Of a DNA stretch of 64,000 nucleotides, positions 1-8,877 are shown piece after piece. Position numbers and translations under genes: made by a program. The DNA comes from Rhodococcus spongiicola (GTDB lineage Bacteria > Actinomycetota > Actinomycetes > Mycobacteriales > Mycobacteriaceae). The stretch covers positions 318,318-382,317 of the forward strand of contig NZ_RKLN01000004.1 of assembly GCF_004011835.1 (NCBI RefSeq), written 5' to 3'. Under the pieces are notes generated by a model that saw only the letters and a list, made by a program, of their open reading frames with translations, did not search any database and was not told the DNA's origin. The stretch's first letter is position 1, and each line of letters opens with the position of its first letter.

Positions 1-3
1 CAC

Positions 4-375
4 ATGAGTGCTGCCGCGGACCTGGTCACGGAGTTCTGTGCGCTGTGGGCCAAGCCGGATCCTGCGCTGATTGCGAGTTACTTCACCGAAGACGCTGTGT
101 ACCACAATATCCCGATGGAACCGGTGAAGGGTCGCGAGGCGATTCGGGAGTTCCTCGAGGGCTTCCTGGCCGCGTTCGACGGGATCGACTTCCAGATCCA
201 CAAGCAGGTCGAGCAGGGCGGCATCGTGATGAACGAACGCACCGACGTGCTCCGCGGGCTCGGGAAGGAGACCCCGCTGGCGGTCATGGGCGTGTTCGAG
301 GTCGTCGACGGCAAGATCGTGGCGTGGCGCGACTACTTCGACATGGCCGCGATCACGGCAGCGTTCGGAAGCTGA
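4..375 (+). CDS. SnoaL-like / limonene-epoxide-hydrolase-type protein
   Basis: A 123-residue protein with the length and composition of the NTF2-like SnoaL / limonene-1,2-epoxide hydrolase superfamily. The N-terminal helix is followed by the typical YFTEDAVYHNIPMEPVKG segment, and the C-terminal part (VFEVVDGKIVAWRDYFD) is the usual last strand pair of the cone fold. The aspartate and arginine of WRDYFD are common in LEH-like members, so hydrolase activity is possible, but many SnoaL proteins have other or unknown roles. The ATG lies at the very left edge of the window, so an upstream partner or ribosome site cannot be seen. It converges on the ABC importer operon across a strong inverted repeat. 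Family assignment is firm, substrate unknown. Confidence 0.85.
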   Translation: MSAAADLVTEFCALWAKPDPALIASYFTEDAVYHNIPMEPVKGREAIREFLEGFLAAFDGIDFQIHKQVEQGGIVMNERTDVLRGLGKETPLAVMGVFEVVDGKIVAWRDYFDMAAITAAFGS

Positions 376-417
376 GGACCCGCACTCTACGCCCCACGAA
401 TCGGCGCGAGTATCGCC

Positions 418-454
418 GCGTGCACCGCCGTCAGCGAGTGACGGCGGTGCACGC
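418..454. terminator. Bidirectional terminator-like hairpin
   Basis: A perfect 15-bp inverted repeat (arms 418-432 and 440-454) with a 7-nt loop sits between the convergent SnoaL-like gene and the ABC ATPase gene. It overlaps the last codons of the ATPase gene. There is no long T-run on either side, so termination is inferred from position and stem strength. Confidence 0.6.
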
Positions 455-1474
455 CGCGCGGGGTATCTCGAGGCCGACCTCGGTGCCGGTGGGGGCTGTG
501 GTTCCGGTGGGTAGTTCGACGTGCACCACCACCGAACCGATCCGTACGTCGGCGATGGAGCGAAGTCCCGCCGGACGGGCACCGCAGATCACCCCGCGCG
601 GAAGGTCCGGTGAGCCGTCGGCGATGCGGATCATCTCGTGCCGGATGAGCAGAACCGCGGGTCCGTCCTCGGGCACCGGAGCATCCGGCGGAAGGTGCAG
701 CGCCCCGAGGTCGGAATGATGAACACCACCCTCGAGGTGCCCGTGAATCTCGTTGATTCCCCCCATCAACCGGTTGACCGCCAACGTCGACGGTTGGGTG
801 TAGGCGGAGCTCACCTCCGAGTGATGTTCGAGAACGCCGTCGATCAACACTGCGACGGAGTCCGCCAACACGGCGGCCTCGTGCCGATCGTGGGTGACGA
901 GAACGATGGTCGGCGACAGCTCTTTCCGGATCTCCCGGACCAGTTCGTACATGTCCTCGCGCAGGACGGAATCGAGTGCACTGAACGGCTCGTCGAGCAA
1001 CAACACGCGTGGGGCGTTGGCCAGGGAGCGTGCAAGCGCGACACGTTGAGCCTGCCCGCCGGAGATCGCGCCGACGGGGCGATCAGCCAAGTCCGCCAGG
1101 TGTACCAGTTCGAGGTATCGACGAGCACTCGACCGCGAGGCCGAGCGTGACTGCCCGGACGCGCGGGCCGAGAACCCCACGTTGTCGATGACCGACAGGT
1201 GCGGGAAGAGCAGCGGTCGCTGGAACACCATCCCGATGCCCCGTCGTTCCGGCGGCAGTGCGGTGACGTCGACGCCATCGAGGGCCACCGATCCGCCCGT
1301 CGGGGCATCGAGTCCGGCGATCAGCCGCAGCGCGGTGCTCTTCCCCGACCCCGACGGTCCGAGGATCGCGGTGCACGAACCCGCCGGCACCTCGAGGTCG
1401 ATTCCGGCGAGCGCGGGATGCTGCTCACCTGGGTGATGACGCTCGAGGCGAGTCAATGACAGCGTCGCGCTCAC
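431..1474 (-). CDS. ABC importer ATPase subunit
   Basis: A 347-residue nucleotide-binding subunit. Walker A is GPSGSGKS near residue 35, the Q-loop is in MVFQRPLLFPHL, the signature is ISGGQAQR, Walker B is VLLLDEPFSALD and the switch histidine is in LVTHDR. After residue 240 there is a C-terminal extension with a TOBE-like beta domain, as in the Pot/Mal type importer ATPases. The GTG start at 1474 overlaps the stop of the upstream permease in a GTGA arrangement, so it is the last gene of a four-gene operon. Binding-protein, permease, permease, ATPase order resembles the YnjBCD and iron/thiamine-type importers. The cargo cannot be read from the sequence. Confidence 0.9.
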   Translation of the reverse strand: MSATLSLTRLERHHPGEQHPALAGIDLEVPAGSCTAILGPSGSGKSTALRLIAGLDAPTGGSVALDGVDVTALPPERRGIGMVFQRPLLFPHLSVIDNVGFSARASGQSRSASRSSARRYLELVHLADLADRPVGAISGGQAQRVALARSLANAPRVLLLDEPFSALDSVLREDMYELVREIRKELSPTIVLVTHDRHEAAVLADSVAVLIDGVLEHHSEVSSAYTQPSTLAVNRLMGGINEIHGHLEGGVHHSDLGALHLPPDAPVPEDGPAVLLIRHEMIRIADGSPDLPRGVICGARPAGLRSIADVRIGSVVVHVELPTGTTAPTGTEVGLEIPRAACTAVTR

Positions 1475-2253
1475 GAGAGCGACCCCCTTACGGTGCGGGA
1501 CAAGGTGATCAGCAGAACCAGAGGCGGGATCAGCGCAAGCATCGACAGTGCGGCCACCACGGAGTCGTTGCCGGTTCCCGAAGCGAACGAGGCCACCAGG
1601 ATCGGGACCGTGATCAACCGTCCGCCCCCGATCAGCAACGTCACGATGTAATCGCTCCATCCGACCAGGAACGCCAGGAAGGCCGCACCCGAGAGCGCGG
1701 GCGCGAGCAGCGGTATCTGGACGCGCCGCAGCACCGTTGCTCGGGACGCACCGAGGGTGCGCGCCTCCTCCTCGTACCCGCGGTCGTAGGCGCCGAACGC
1801 CACCCGCATCACGTACGTCGTATAGGGCATGGCGGCGACGGTGAGTATCGCGACCACCGCGACACTGCTGGCGACACCGGATCGAAGGACCAACACATCC
1901 AAACCGAGCGCGACGGCAAAGGGCGGCAAGCACACCGGCGCGAACAGTATCGCGGCAACGACTCCGGGGAGGTGCACCCGACCGGAGACCAGCGCCCGCG
2001 CAGCGAGCGCGCCGAGGGGAGTCGCAATGGCAGACACCGACAGCGCCAGGGCTGTCGACGTGGCAAACGCGCGCGCCGCACCCGCGTCGGCGGCACTGCG
2101 CATACCGTCCAATCCCCATTCCTGCGGGAGGACGTCGGGAAAGGACCACCGGTTCGCGAACACCCACAGCACGAGTGGGACGAGCGGCACCACGAACCAG
2201 AGCACCAAGAGCGCGCGGAGCGACGCCGCGCCCACCCGTCTGGCCAGGCGCAT
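1471..2253 (-). CDS. ABC importer permease subunit 2
   Basis: A 260-residue integral membrane permease with about six predicted helices. The EAA loop, which contacts the ATPase, is visible as YEEEARTLGASRATVLRRVQ around residues 155-175, followed by IPLLAPAL. It belongs to the binding-protein-dependent transport system inner membrane family (BPD_transp_1). The ATG start at 2253 overlaps the stop codon of permease 1 (ATGA), and its own stop overlaps the GTG of the ATPase, which points to translational coupling along the operon. It probably forms a heterodimeric channel with the other permease. Confidence 0.88.
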   Translation of the reverse strand: MRLARRVGAASLRALLVLWFVVPLVPLVLWVFANRWSFPDVLPQEWGLDGMRSAADAGAARAFATSTALALSVSAIATPLGALAARALVSGRVHLPGVVAAILFAPVCLPPFAVALGLDVLVLRSGVASSVAVVAILTVAAMPYTTYVMRVAFGAYDRGYEEEARTLGASRATVLRRVQIPLLAPALSGAAFLAFLVGWSDYIVTLLIGGGRLITVPILVASFASGTGNDSVVAALSMLALIPPLVLLITLSRTVRGSLS

Positions 2254-3116
2254 CACTGCCACACCGCCGAACGGCGCAACGCACTGAGGGCCACCGCCGC
2301 GGTTGCCAGCGCCAGACCTGTGGTGACGACCGCGACCGCGGCCGCCTCGGGTCGCGCGGCGAGATCGATCGAGGTGAACAAGCGAACGGCCATCACCGGC
2401 AGCGGTTCGGGATACGCCCGTCCGAGAATCTTCGCCACCTCGTAGGAGCCGACCGTGTAGGCGAACGCGATGGCCGCCGACGCGATCAGGGCGGGCAGGA
2501 TCAGCGGCAAGGTGACCAGCCGCAGCCGTGCGCGCCGTCCCGCCCCCAGCGTCGCGGCAGTCTCGTCGTAGCGGGCCACCCGGGTGGCGAGCGTTCCGGC
2601 AACCACCAACGCGATGAACGCCGATTCCTTCCATGCGTACTCTGCGATCACGGCAACCCACCATCGCCCTCCGACGAGCGCCGGCCATCCGCTCTCGTCG
2701 AGCCCCAGCAGCCGGGGGAGCAGTCCGGAATCGGCCAGCAGCAGCCCCATGGTGGCGGCACCGATCAGGTGCGGCACCGGAATGGTGAGGCTGGCGGCGA
2801 GCATCGCCGTCCGCCGGCCGGACAGCACCGACAAGGCCGCGCACAATCCGATCGCGGCGGCGAGAGCGGTCGAGATGACCGCGATGGCGAGGGTGAGCAG
2901 GGCAGAGGTGAGCAGATCCTCGGAATTGGCGGTGTACGCCTCGAGGGTCAACTCCGGATTGCCGACCAGCGGCATCAGGCCGAGACTTTGCAACAGTGCG
3001 GTGCCCAGACCCGCGCCGACGACCGCGACCACGGGAATCACAGCGGGCAGCACCCACACGGTGTAGCGCCAACTGCTTCGACGGGACACGCGAGCCTGGG
3101 CGTCGTCCGCTTTCAC
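2253..3116 (-). CDS. ABC importer permease subunit 1
   Basis: A 287-residue membrane permease starting at GTG (3116), 27 bp after the lipoprotein gene. An EAA-like loop is present as DETAATLGAGRRARLRLVT near residues 180-200, more degenerate than in its partner. Six or so hydrophobic helices are visible, the first right after a short charged N-terminus (residues 18-45). Together with the next permease and the ATPase it makes a complete importer. In E. coli-like YnjBCD systems the two permeases are fused in one chain; here they are separate. Substrate unknown. Confidence 0.87.
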   Translation of the reverse strand: MKADDAQARVSRRSSWRYTVWVLPAVIPVVAVVGAGLGTALLQSLGLMPLVGNPELTLEAYTANSEDLLTSALLTLAIAVISTALAAAIGLCAALSVLSGRRTAMLAASLTIPVPHLIGAATMGLLLADSGLLPRLLGLDESGWPALVGGRWWVAVIAEYAWKESAFIALVVAGTLATRVARYDETAATLGAGRRARLRLVTLPLILPALIASAAIAFAYTVGSYEVAKILGRAYPEPLPVMAVRLFTSIDLAARPEAAAVAVVTTGLALATAAVALSALRRSAVWQ

Positions 3117-3143
3117 CGGTATGGGTTCCTCATCGACCGGCCT

Positions 3144-4436
3144 TCATCGACCCGCGAGGACGTTGCGCCGCCAACCGTCGTCGAGCGGGCCGACCCATTG
3201 GGCCGACAGTTCGGGGTGTGCGTTGCGGGAGAGAACATCGTAGGGCGGGACCACAGGCGACGACGGTAGCGCAGCGAACGCCTCACGGTCCGCCGGTGAC
3301 AATCTCTCCATGTCGAGAACCGTGAACTGCCCCCAGACATCGGGGCGGGCCGACGCGAGTTGCTGTTCGGGTGAGAGCGCGAGGTTGGCCACCACGCGGG
3401 CGGCGGCCGACTGCCCCGAGGTCGAGGGGATGGCCAGGAAGCTGGCGTTGCCCACGGTGCCCTCGTCGAGCTGCAGCACCTTGGTCTGCGGTGGATACGT
3501 TCCCTTGGCCACCAGCTCAGTCAATGTTGCCGGTCCGTAGGTCATCGTCATGTCCACCTGACCGCCGGCGTACAGGGCGTCGAGCTCGGAGGAGGTCTGC
3601 GGATAGGTGGTCCCCCCGCGCCACAGGGACGGGGCGATCTCGCGCAACCGGTCGAACAGGGCCGGCGTCAGACGGTCGTAGTCCGCCTCGCTGAACTGGG
3701 ACGGCACATTCTCCGCGCCGCCCGACACACTAGCCAGCACCTCACGGACGAACACCGATCCGGTGAAGTCCGGCGGCGCCGGATAGGTGAATCTGCCCGG
3801 GTTCGCCTGCGTCCAGTCGAGGACGCCGGCGAGGGTCGTCGGTGGGTCGGGGACCGCCGCGGCGTTGTAGACGAGGGTGAACTGCGCCTTGTGCCACGGC
3901 GCCTCGCAGCCCTCGACCGGGGTACCGAAATCATCGTTGAGCAGGGGATCGTCCGGGTCCGTGAATTGCATGTTCGGAAGTGTCGCGGTCCACCCGCACA
4001 GCCAAGCACCGGCCTGTTTGCCCGTCCCGAAGTTGTCGCCGTTGACCCAGACCAGATCCACGTCCCCGTCCGTGAGACCGGCCTGCCTTTCCGACAGGAT
4101 CCGGTTGACAGCATCGGACGTGGACGCGACGGGCACCCGACGTAGCGTCACCCCTGCAGCCCGCGCCGCCGGGATGAGGTACTCGTCGACGTAGCTGTTG
4201 CCCTGTTCGTCGCCGCCGTACATCCACAGCGAGACCGTCTGTCCCTGGGCCTGCTCCTCGATCTCACTCCACGGCAGGTTCTCTGCGACCGGGGCTTCGG
4301 GGCCAGGCGCGGCGCACCCGGCGAGCAGCACCCCGACACTGAGCCCTGATGCGACCAACGCGCGCGCCGCGACACGCGATCTTGCGGGTATCCGTCGAGG
4401 GATTGACAGGCCTCTTGGTCGAACGAACTGCTTCAC
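3144..4436 (-). CDS. ABC importer substrate-binding lipoprotein
   Basis: A 430-residue extracellular solute-binding protein (family 1 type). The GTG start at 4436 is preferred because a GGAGG box lies 6 nt upstream, and it places a lipobox (VGVLLAGC) at about residue 40 after a basic N-terminus and hydrophobic stretch; a longer reading frame exists upstream but lacks a ribosome site. The mature part begins with a long SLWMYGGDEQGNSYVDEYLI segment followed by alternating alpha/beta motifs such as DLVWVNGDNFGTGKQAGAW. The overall look is that of YnjB-type binding proteins, which would fit the gene order, but this is a resemblance judged by eye. First gene of the importer operon. Confidence 0.85.
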   Translation of the reverse strand: MKQFVRPRGLSIPRRIPARSRVAARALVASGLSVGVLLAGCAAPGPEAPVAENLPWSEIEEQAQGQTVSLWMYGGDEQGNSYVDEYLIPAARAAGVTLRRVPVASTSDAVNRILSERQAGLTDGDVDLVWVNGDNFGTGKQAGAWLCGWTATLPNMQFTDPDDPLLNDDFGTPVEGCEAPWHKAQFTLVYNAAAVPDPPTTLAGVLDWTQANPGRFTYPAPPDFTGSVFVREVLASVSGGAENVPSQFSEADYDRLTPALFDRLREIAPSLWRGGTTYPQTSSELDALYAGGQVDMTMTYGPATLTELVAKGTYPPQTKVLQLDEGTVGNASFLAIPSTSGQSAAARVVANLALSPEQQLASARPDVWGQFTVLDMERLSPADREAFAALPSSPVVPPYDVLSRNAHPELSAQWVGPLDDGWRRNVLAGR

Positions 4437-4589
4437 AGACACCCTCCGGGCGGTCCAGGGCTCAGGATGGATCGGACGAATTCTTCGGTTCGGGAACACA
4501 GCAACACCGCCGATGCCTTCCCGTAGAAATGGATCCAGGGCATCGTGGTGTTGGGTGCTTCGCGTCGAAGACAAGAACGAGGGTATGCG

Positions 4590-5336
4590 GTGGAGATCGA
4601 AGAGAAGGCGGCGGGCGGACGAGCGGGCTGGGACTACCGGCTCAAACTGGGAATCCTCGCTGTCATCATCCTCGGCGGTGCCCTCGTAGCCCTCAGTATC
4701 GACGTGCCGCATCCGGAATCGCTGCGCGACCAGGTGGCCGCGGCCGGCGCCTGGGGGATGGTTCTGTTCGTCCTCCTCTATGCCGTCATGACTCTCACTC
4801 CCTTCCCGGCGAGCGCGCTGACCGTGGCCAGCGGTCTGCTGTTCGGACTCGTGGCAGGGGTTCTCGTCGTGGTGGTCGCTGCGACCCTCGGCGCTTGGAT
4901 CGCCTACTGGGTGTCCCGCTCGCTCGGCCGCGGCGGGGTCGCGCGGATCGAGTGGTCCAAGGTCCGCGCGATCGACTCACTGCTCGAGCGCCGCGGACTG
5001 ACCTCGGTGCTGATCGTGCGACTCGTTCCTCTGTTCCCCTTCGGCCTCGTCAACTATGCCGCAGGGCTGAGCGCAGTGCGGCAACGCGACTACGTCATCG
5101 GCACCGCGATAGGGATCGTTCCGGCCACCGTCGGCTACACAGCGCTCGGCGCTTACGGCACGTCGCCACTGTCGTGGCCCTTCGCGCTCGCGGTACTCGC
5201 GATCATCCTCTTGAGCGTCGGCACCGGATACCTCGCGCGACGGATGAAATTCCTTCGGGCCGCCCAGAACACGAGCGACGGGGGCGTCGAGAGCACGGGG
5301 GCGGGGGGCCAGAATGATCGACCAGTATCTACGTAG
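4590..5336 (+). CDS. DedA/TVP38/TMEM64-family membrane protein
   Basis: A 248-residue membrane protein of the SNARE-associated/VTT domain family. The conserved core is visible: FPASALTVASGLLFG, then GAWIAYWVSRSLGRG, then LIVRLVPLFPFGLVNYAAGL with the family's proline-glycine re-entrant loops. The GTG at 4590 is chosen because GAGGG lies 6 nt upstream; a GTG at 4545 would add 15 residues without a clear ribosome site. Members move lipids or protect membrane energetics in bacteria, though most are uncharacterised. The 3' end overlaps the phosphatidyltransferase gene by 23 bp, so the two are probably cotranscribed and may share a role in membrane lipid supply. Confidence 0.85.
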   Translation: MEIEEKAAGGRAGWDYRLKLGILAVIILGGALVALSIDVPHPESLRDQVAAAGAWGMVLFVLLYAVMTLTPFPASALTVASGLLFGLVAGVLVVVVAATLGAWIAYWVSRSLGRGGVARIEWSKVRAIDSLLERRGLTSVLIVRLVPLFPFGLVNYAAGLSAVRQRDYVIGTAIGIVPATVGYTALGAYGTSPLSWPFALAVLAIILLSVGTGYLARRMKFLRAAQNTSDGGVESTGAGGQNDRPVST

Positions 5337-5943
5337 GAAACTCGACCCGCCGCTTGCCCGCTGCGCCGGGGTGATCGACATTCCTTCGATCACCCCGGAT
5401 CGGATCACCGGGGTGGGTCTGGTGCTCGGGCTCGGGAGCGCCGTCAGCGCCGGCCTCCAATGGTGGTGGATAGCCCTGGTCCTGTGGCTGCTCTCCCGGC
5501 TCGCCGATGGACTCGACGGCCCCCTCGCGCGCCGCCGCCGCGCCCACACACCCGCGGCCGGCGATGCCGGCGCCGGAGGATTCTTCGACATCACCGCGGA
5601 CTTCATCGTCTACGGGAGCACAGTGGTCGGCGTCGCTGTCGGGGCCACCTCCGCATACGGTGCGCCGTGGTGGCCGTTCCTTCTCGTCCTCCTCGCCTAC
5701 TACATCAACGGCACCGCGTTCCTCGCCTTCTCCTCGATTGCCGAACGCAGCGGCCGTACCCTGGACGATGGCCGGTCCTTGTCGTTTCTCGGTGGCCTGG
5801 CCGAGGGTGCGGAAACCGTTGTGGTGCATGCATTGTGGTTAGTGTTCTCGGCGTTCGCCTGGCAGATCGCGGTGGTCTGGGCTGCGGTGGTCGCGGTGAG
5901 CTCGGTCCAGCGGATCATCGCCGGTTACCGGGCACTGCGCTGA
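5314..5943 (+). CDS. CDP-alcohol phosphatidyltransferase family protein
   Basis: A 209-residue membrane enzyme. The CDP-alcohol phosphotransferase signature is present as DG-x2-AR (DGPLAR) followed by G-x3-D-x3-D (GGFFDITAD), with all metal-binding aspartates retained. The spacing between AR and the glycine is about 14 residues, longer than the usual 8, because of an Ala/Gly-rich insert. About five hydrophobic segments follow. Such enzymes join a CDP-activated lipid to an alcohol (inositol, glycerol phosphate and others); the acceptor here is unknown. The ATG lies inside the end of the DedA-like gene. Copies of its last 15-20 codons reappear inside the propeller array, which shows that this gene was the upstream border of the original duplication. 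Confidence 0.85.
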   Translation: MIDQYLRRKLDPPLARCAGVIDIPSITPDRITGVGLVLGLGSAVSAGLQWWWIALVLWLLSRLADGLDGPLARRRRAHTPAAGDAGAGGFFDITADFIVYGSTVVGVAVGATSAYGAPWWPFLLVLLAYYINGTAFLAFSSIAERSGRTLDDGRSLSFLGGLAEGAETVVVHALWLVFSAFAWQIAVVWAAVVAVSSVQRIIAGYRALR

Positions 5944-5999
5944 CCGCCCCGACCGGACTGTAGCGCCCGCCGCGAGTACAGACTTTCGGCCCGGGATTC

Positions 6000-6155
6000 G
6001 ACCCAGATCCAGCGGTCTTGGCTTCTCGGCGTGTTGGGGATCGCGAGCGCTATCTGACGGTTAGCCTCCGAGGGGCTGTCGGCATGCGCACCCGACCGCC
6101 AGTTCTCCCGCAGCATGGTTGATCCGTTTTGGTCCTCGTACGGCAGGAGAAAGAT
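6000..6155 (+). promoter_or_regulatory. Propeller-gene leader A
   Basis: Conserved leader shared with other members of the array. The -10-like box is TAGCCT at 6062-6067, 88 nt before the GTG. Downstream are the shared GTTGATCCGTTTT block and an AGGAGA ribosome site. Promoter function is inferred from conservation and constant spacing. Confidence 0.55.
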
Positions 6156-7319
6156 GTGAATCACCACGGTAGTTCTCACACCCACTCCGCGATCCGGGTG
6201 AGTGCCCCACGTCTGGTGCTGGGAGTGCTGGCCACGTTCGCGATGGTGTTCGGCATTGCCGAACCGGGGGCGGCGGCCGCGGACACCGTCGTCGAGACCA
6301 TCCCGGTCGGGAACAGCCCGCGCGTGGTGGCCATCACCCCGGACGGGACCCGCGCCTACGTCCCCAACCAGTCAGACGGCACGGTGTCGGTGATCGACAC
6401 CGGCACGAACACCGAAACCACTACCGTCACCGTCGGAAGTGCCCCGATCGGGGTGGCGATCACCCCCGACGGGACCCGCGCCTACGTCACCAACTTCAGC
6501 GACAGCACGGTGTCGGTGATAGACACCGGCACCAACATGGTCTCGGGCGTGCCCATCCCCGTCGGGCCGGGCCCGATCGCGGTGGAGATCACCCCCGACG
6601 GAACCCGCGCCTACGTCGCCAACCTCTTCAGTGATTTGGTGTCGGTGATCGACACCGGCACCAACACCGAGATCACGACCGTCACGGTCGGGAACAACCC
6701 GGAAGGGCTGGCGATCACCCCCGACGGGTCCCTTGTCTACGTCAGCAACTCCGATGACGACACGGTGTCGATGATCGACACCGACACCAACATGGTTGTG
6801 GGCTCGCCCATCTCGGTTGGGGAGGTCCCGGTCGGGGTGGCGGTCACCCCGAATGGGTCCCGCGTCTACGTCACCAGTGTCGTGGACGACAAGGTATCGG
6901 TGATCGACACCGGCACCAATACCGAAATCATCACCACCACCGTTGGAAATGCACCGTTCGGGGTGGAGATCACACCGAACGGGGCCTTCGCCTACGTCAC
7001 CAACCAAAACGACGGCACGGTGTCGGTGATCGACACCCACACCAGCACGGTGGTCGAGACCATCACGGTCGGGAACGACCCATACAAGTTGGCGATCACA
7101 CCGAACGGGGCCTTCGCCTACGTTGCCAACCGAAGCGACGGCACGGTGTCGGTGATCGCGATCGACCAATGCACCGGGTCGCTGTGCACCGGCTCCGGAT
7201 CATTGGCGGGCGGTGGCTCGATGGCCGGCACCGGCTCGACGGGCAGTGGAGGCACCGGGTCGTTGGCCGGTGGTGGCTCGTTGGCCGGCGGTGGTTCGAC
7301 TGGCAGCCCTGCCAGCTGA
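6156..7319 (+). CDS. Secreted YVTN-type seven-repeat beta-propeller, paralogue A
   Basis: A 387-residue protein and first of ten paralogues. The GTG start is placed by the AGGAGA site 5 nt upstream and by the VNHH opening shared with most siblings. A basic N-terminus and hydrophobic segment (to about residue 42) end in an AAAA-D junction typical of signal peptidase I cleavage. Then come seven repeats of about 42 residues of the type ITPDGTRAYV-TN-VSVIDTGTN-TVTVG, the YVTN/YncE-like propeller pattern. The strand just after the signal (DTVVETIPVG) supplies the part missing from repeat 7, as in ring closure of propellers. It ends with CTGSLC and a Gly/Ser-rich tail of about 50 residues. Ligand or partner unknown; the product is most likely exported to the envelope or medium. 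Confidence 0.88.
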   Translation: MNHHGSSHTHSAIRVSAPRLVLGVLATFAMVFGIAEPGAAAADTVVETIPVGNSPRVVAITPDGTRAYVPNQSDGTVSVIDTGTNTETTTVTVGSAPIGVAITPDGTRAYVTNFSDSTVSVIDTGTNMVSGVPIPVGPGPIAVEITPDGTRAYVANLFSDLVSVIDTGTNTEITTVTVGNNPEGLAITPDGSLVYVSNSDDDTVSMIDTDTNMVVGSPISVGEVPVGVAVTPNGSRVYVTSVVDDKVSVIDTGTNTEIITTTVGNAPFGVEITPNGAFAYVTNQNDGTVSVIDTHTSTVVETITVGNDPYKLAITPNGAFAYVANRSDGTVSVIAIDQCTGSLCTGSGSLAGGGSMAGTGSTGSGGTGSLAGGGSLAGGGSTGSPAS

Positions 7320-7403
7320 CGTCCATACCGTGTAGCGCCGACCGGCACCGCCGCCATACAGACCGCTAGGGTTGCGGGCCACTCGCTTCGGTGGCGGTGG
7401 AGT

Positions 7404-7547
7404 TGATGTCGATAGTTTCCGGCGTGTTCGGGATCGAGACGGTTGTCCCACGGTTAACCTCCGGTGTGCTACCGGTGTCCGCATTTCGATGGCCGGTTCT
7501 GTTACGCACGGTTGATCCCTTTTGTTCCTCGTACGGTAGGAGAAAAT
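7404..7547 (+). promoter_or_regulatory. Propeller-gene leader B
   Basis: Second copy of the shared leader. TAACCT at 7455-7460 lies 87 nt before the GTG. The part upstream of about 7410 has diverged from copies A, D, E and G. Confidence 0.5.
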
Positions 7548-8699
7548 GTGAATCACCTCAGCAGTTTTCGGCATCGTCGCGCGGGACGAGGCCGCGCCCG
7601 GCGCTTGGTACTCGGGATGACGGCCACCACCCTGACGGTGCTGGGCATGGTCGGGGGCGGAGTGCCGACCGCGGCTGCGGACACCGTTGTCGGCACCATC
7701 ACGGTCGGGGAAGCCCCTGCCGGCGTGGCGATCACCCCGGACGGAGCCCGCGTCTACGTCACCAATTCCGACGGCTACACGATGTCGGTGATCGATACCG
7801 GCACCGACACGGTCGTGGGCACACCCATTCCGGTTGGGGACGGCGCGTCCGGGGTGGGGATCACCCCGGACGGAGCGCGCGCCTACGTTACCAACTACTA
7901 CAGCAACACGGTGTCGGTGATCGACACCGACACCGACGGGTTGGTCAAGACCATCCCGGTCGGCAGCCCGAGCGGGGTGGCGATCACCCCGGACGGAGCC
8001 CGTGCCTACGTCACCAACTTTGGTTCCAACACGGTGTCGGCGATCGACACCGGCACGAACACGGTTGTCGGCACACCCATCCCGGTCGGAACCAACCCGA
8101 TCGGGGTGGCGATCACTCCTGACGGAGCCCGCGCCTACGTCGCCAACGCCTTCGGCACCACGGTGTCGGTGATCGACACCGACACCGACGAGGTGGTCGA
8201 CACCATCACGGTCGGGAACGACCCGATCGGGGTGGCGATCACCCCGGACGGAGCCCGCGCCTACGTCACCAACGTTGGCGACAACACGGTGTCGGTGATC
8301 GATATCGGCGCCGATGCTGTCGTGGGCGTACCGATTCCCGTCGGGACCGAGCCGCGCGGGGTGGCGATCACTCCTGACGGAGCCCGCGTCTACGTCACCA
8401 ACGTTGGCGACAACACGGTGTCGGTGATTGATACCGGCACCAAGACGGTGGTCGAGACCGTCGCGGTCGGGAACGAACCGTTCGAGGTGGCGATCACCCC
8501 GGACGGGACCCGTGCCTACGTCACCAATTTTGATGACGGCACGGTGTCGGTGATCGCGATCGACCAGTGTTACGGGTCGCTGTGCAGCGGTTTCGGCTCG
8601 CTGGCGGGTGGTGGTTCGCTGGTCGGCGGCGGTTCGACGGGCAGTGGAGGCGCCGGTTCGTTGGTCGGCGGTGGTTCGGTGGGTAGTGCCGGCAGCTGA
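7548..8699 (+). CDS. Secreted YVTN-type seven-repeat beta-propeller, paralogue B
   Basis: A 383-residue sibling of paralogue A. Its repeats are unusually uniform: six of the seven carry ITPDGAR where most siblings have ITPDGTR, which suggests sequence homogenisation between repeats inside this gene. The linker at the end of repeat 2 is two residues shorter (VKTIPVGSP). The signal region contains RRAGRGRARR followed by a hydrophobic stretch ending in PTAAA-D. The C-terminal pair of cysteines is CYGSLC, then a Gly/Ser tail with a TGSGGAGSL module. An upstream in-frame extension exists but runs through the conserved leader and has no ribosome site, so the GTG at 7548 is the start. Function unknown. 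Confidence 0.87.
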   Translation: MNHLSSFRHRRAGRGRARRLVLGMTATTLTVLGMVGGGVPTAAADTVVGTITVGEAPAGVAITPDGARVYVTNSDGYTMSVIDTGTDTVVGTPIPVGDGASGVGITPDGARAYVTNYYSNTVSVIDTDTDGLVKTIPVGSPSGVAITPDGARAYVTNFGSNTVSAIDTGTNTVVGTPIPVGTNPIGVAITPDGARAYVANAFGTTVSVIDTDTDEVVDTITVGNDPIGVAITPDGARAYVTNVGDNTVSVIDIGADAVVGVPIPVGTEPRGVAITPDGARVYVTNVGDNTVSVIDTGTKTVVETVAVGNEPFEVAITPDGTRAYVTNFDDGTVSVIAIDQCYGSLCSGFGSLAGGGSLVGGGSTGSGGAGSLVGGGSVGSAGS

Positions 8700-8719
8700 C
8701 GTCCGCACCATGTAGCGCC

Positions 8720-8762
8720 GACCGGCGCCGCAACCTCGACTGTGAGGGTGGCGGTGCCGGTC
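8720..8762 (+). terminator. Terminator-like hairpin after paralogue B
   Basis: Arms GACCGGCGCCGC (8720-8731) and GCGGTGCCGGTC (8751-8762) pair over 12 positions with one G-U pair. The same structure follows paralogues C and H, so it is a recurring 3' element of the array. No T-run follows. Confidence 0.5.
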
Positions 8763-8763
8763 A

Positions 8764-8808
8764 GTTCGGGATCATCGAGGGGTAACGGGACCTGCGATGA
8801 TCACTCCG
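8764..8808 (+). pseudogene. Decayed relic of the phosphatidyltransferase gene end
   Basis: The stretch around ATCATCGAGGGGTAACGGG and TGATCACTCC aligns by eye with the last codons and stop of the CDP-alcohol phosphatidyltransferase gene (about 5910-5955) and with the better-preserved relic at 11801-11863. It marks the upstream border of a duplicated unit ending in paralogue C. Confidence 0.35.
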
Positions 8809-8877
8809 GAAGTGCCGTCACGCGGTCCGCGGGTGCGGGACCTTCAGCTCGGACTCGACTCAGAGCTGGTGGTGTTT

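Noticed and set aside
431-2284. 617-residue reading of the ABC ATPase frame
   Set aside because: Residues before the GTG at 1474 are a shadow of the permease gene; the GTGA overlap and ATPase domain start fix the start.
4437-4589. TPP or other riboswitch before the ABC importer
   Set aside because: Neither the CTGAGA core nor other conserved riboswitch motifs could be found on the minus strand.
7200-8711. Very long minus-strand frames opposite the propeller genes (also 6372-7169, 13375-14865, 24392-25723) encoding His/Arg/Asp-rich repeats
   Set aside because: They mirror the sense repeats, have no ribosome sites or recognisable domains and arise from biased codons of GC-rich repeat DNA.
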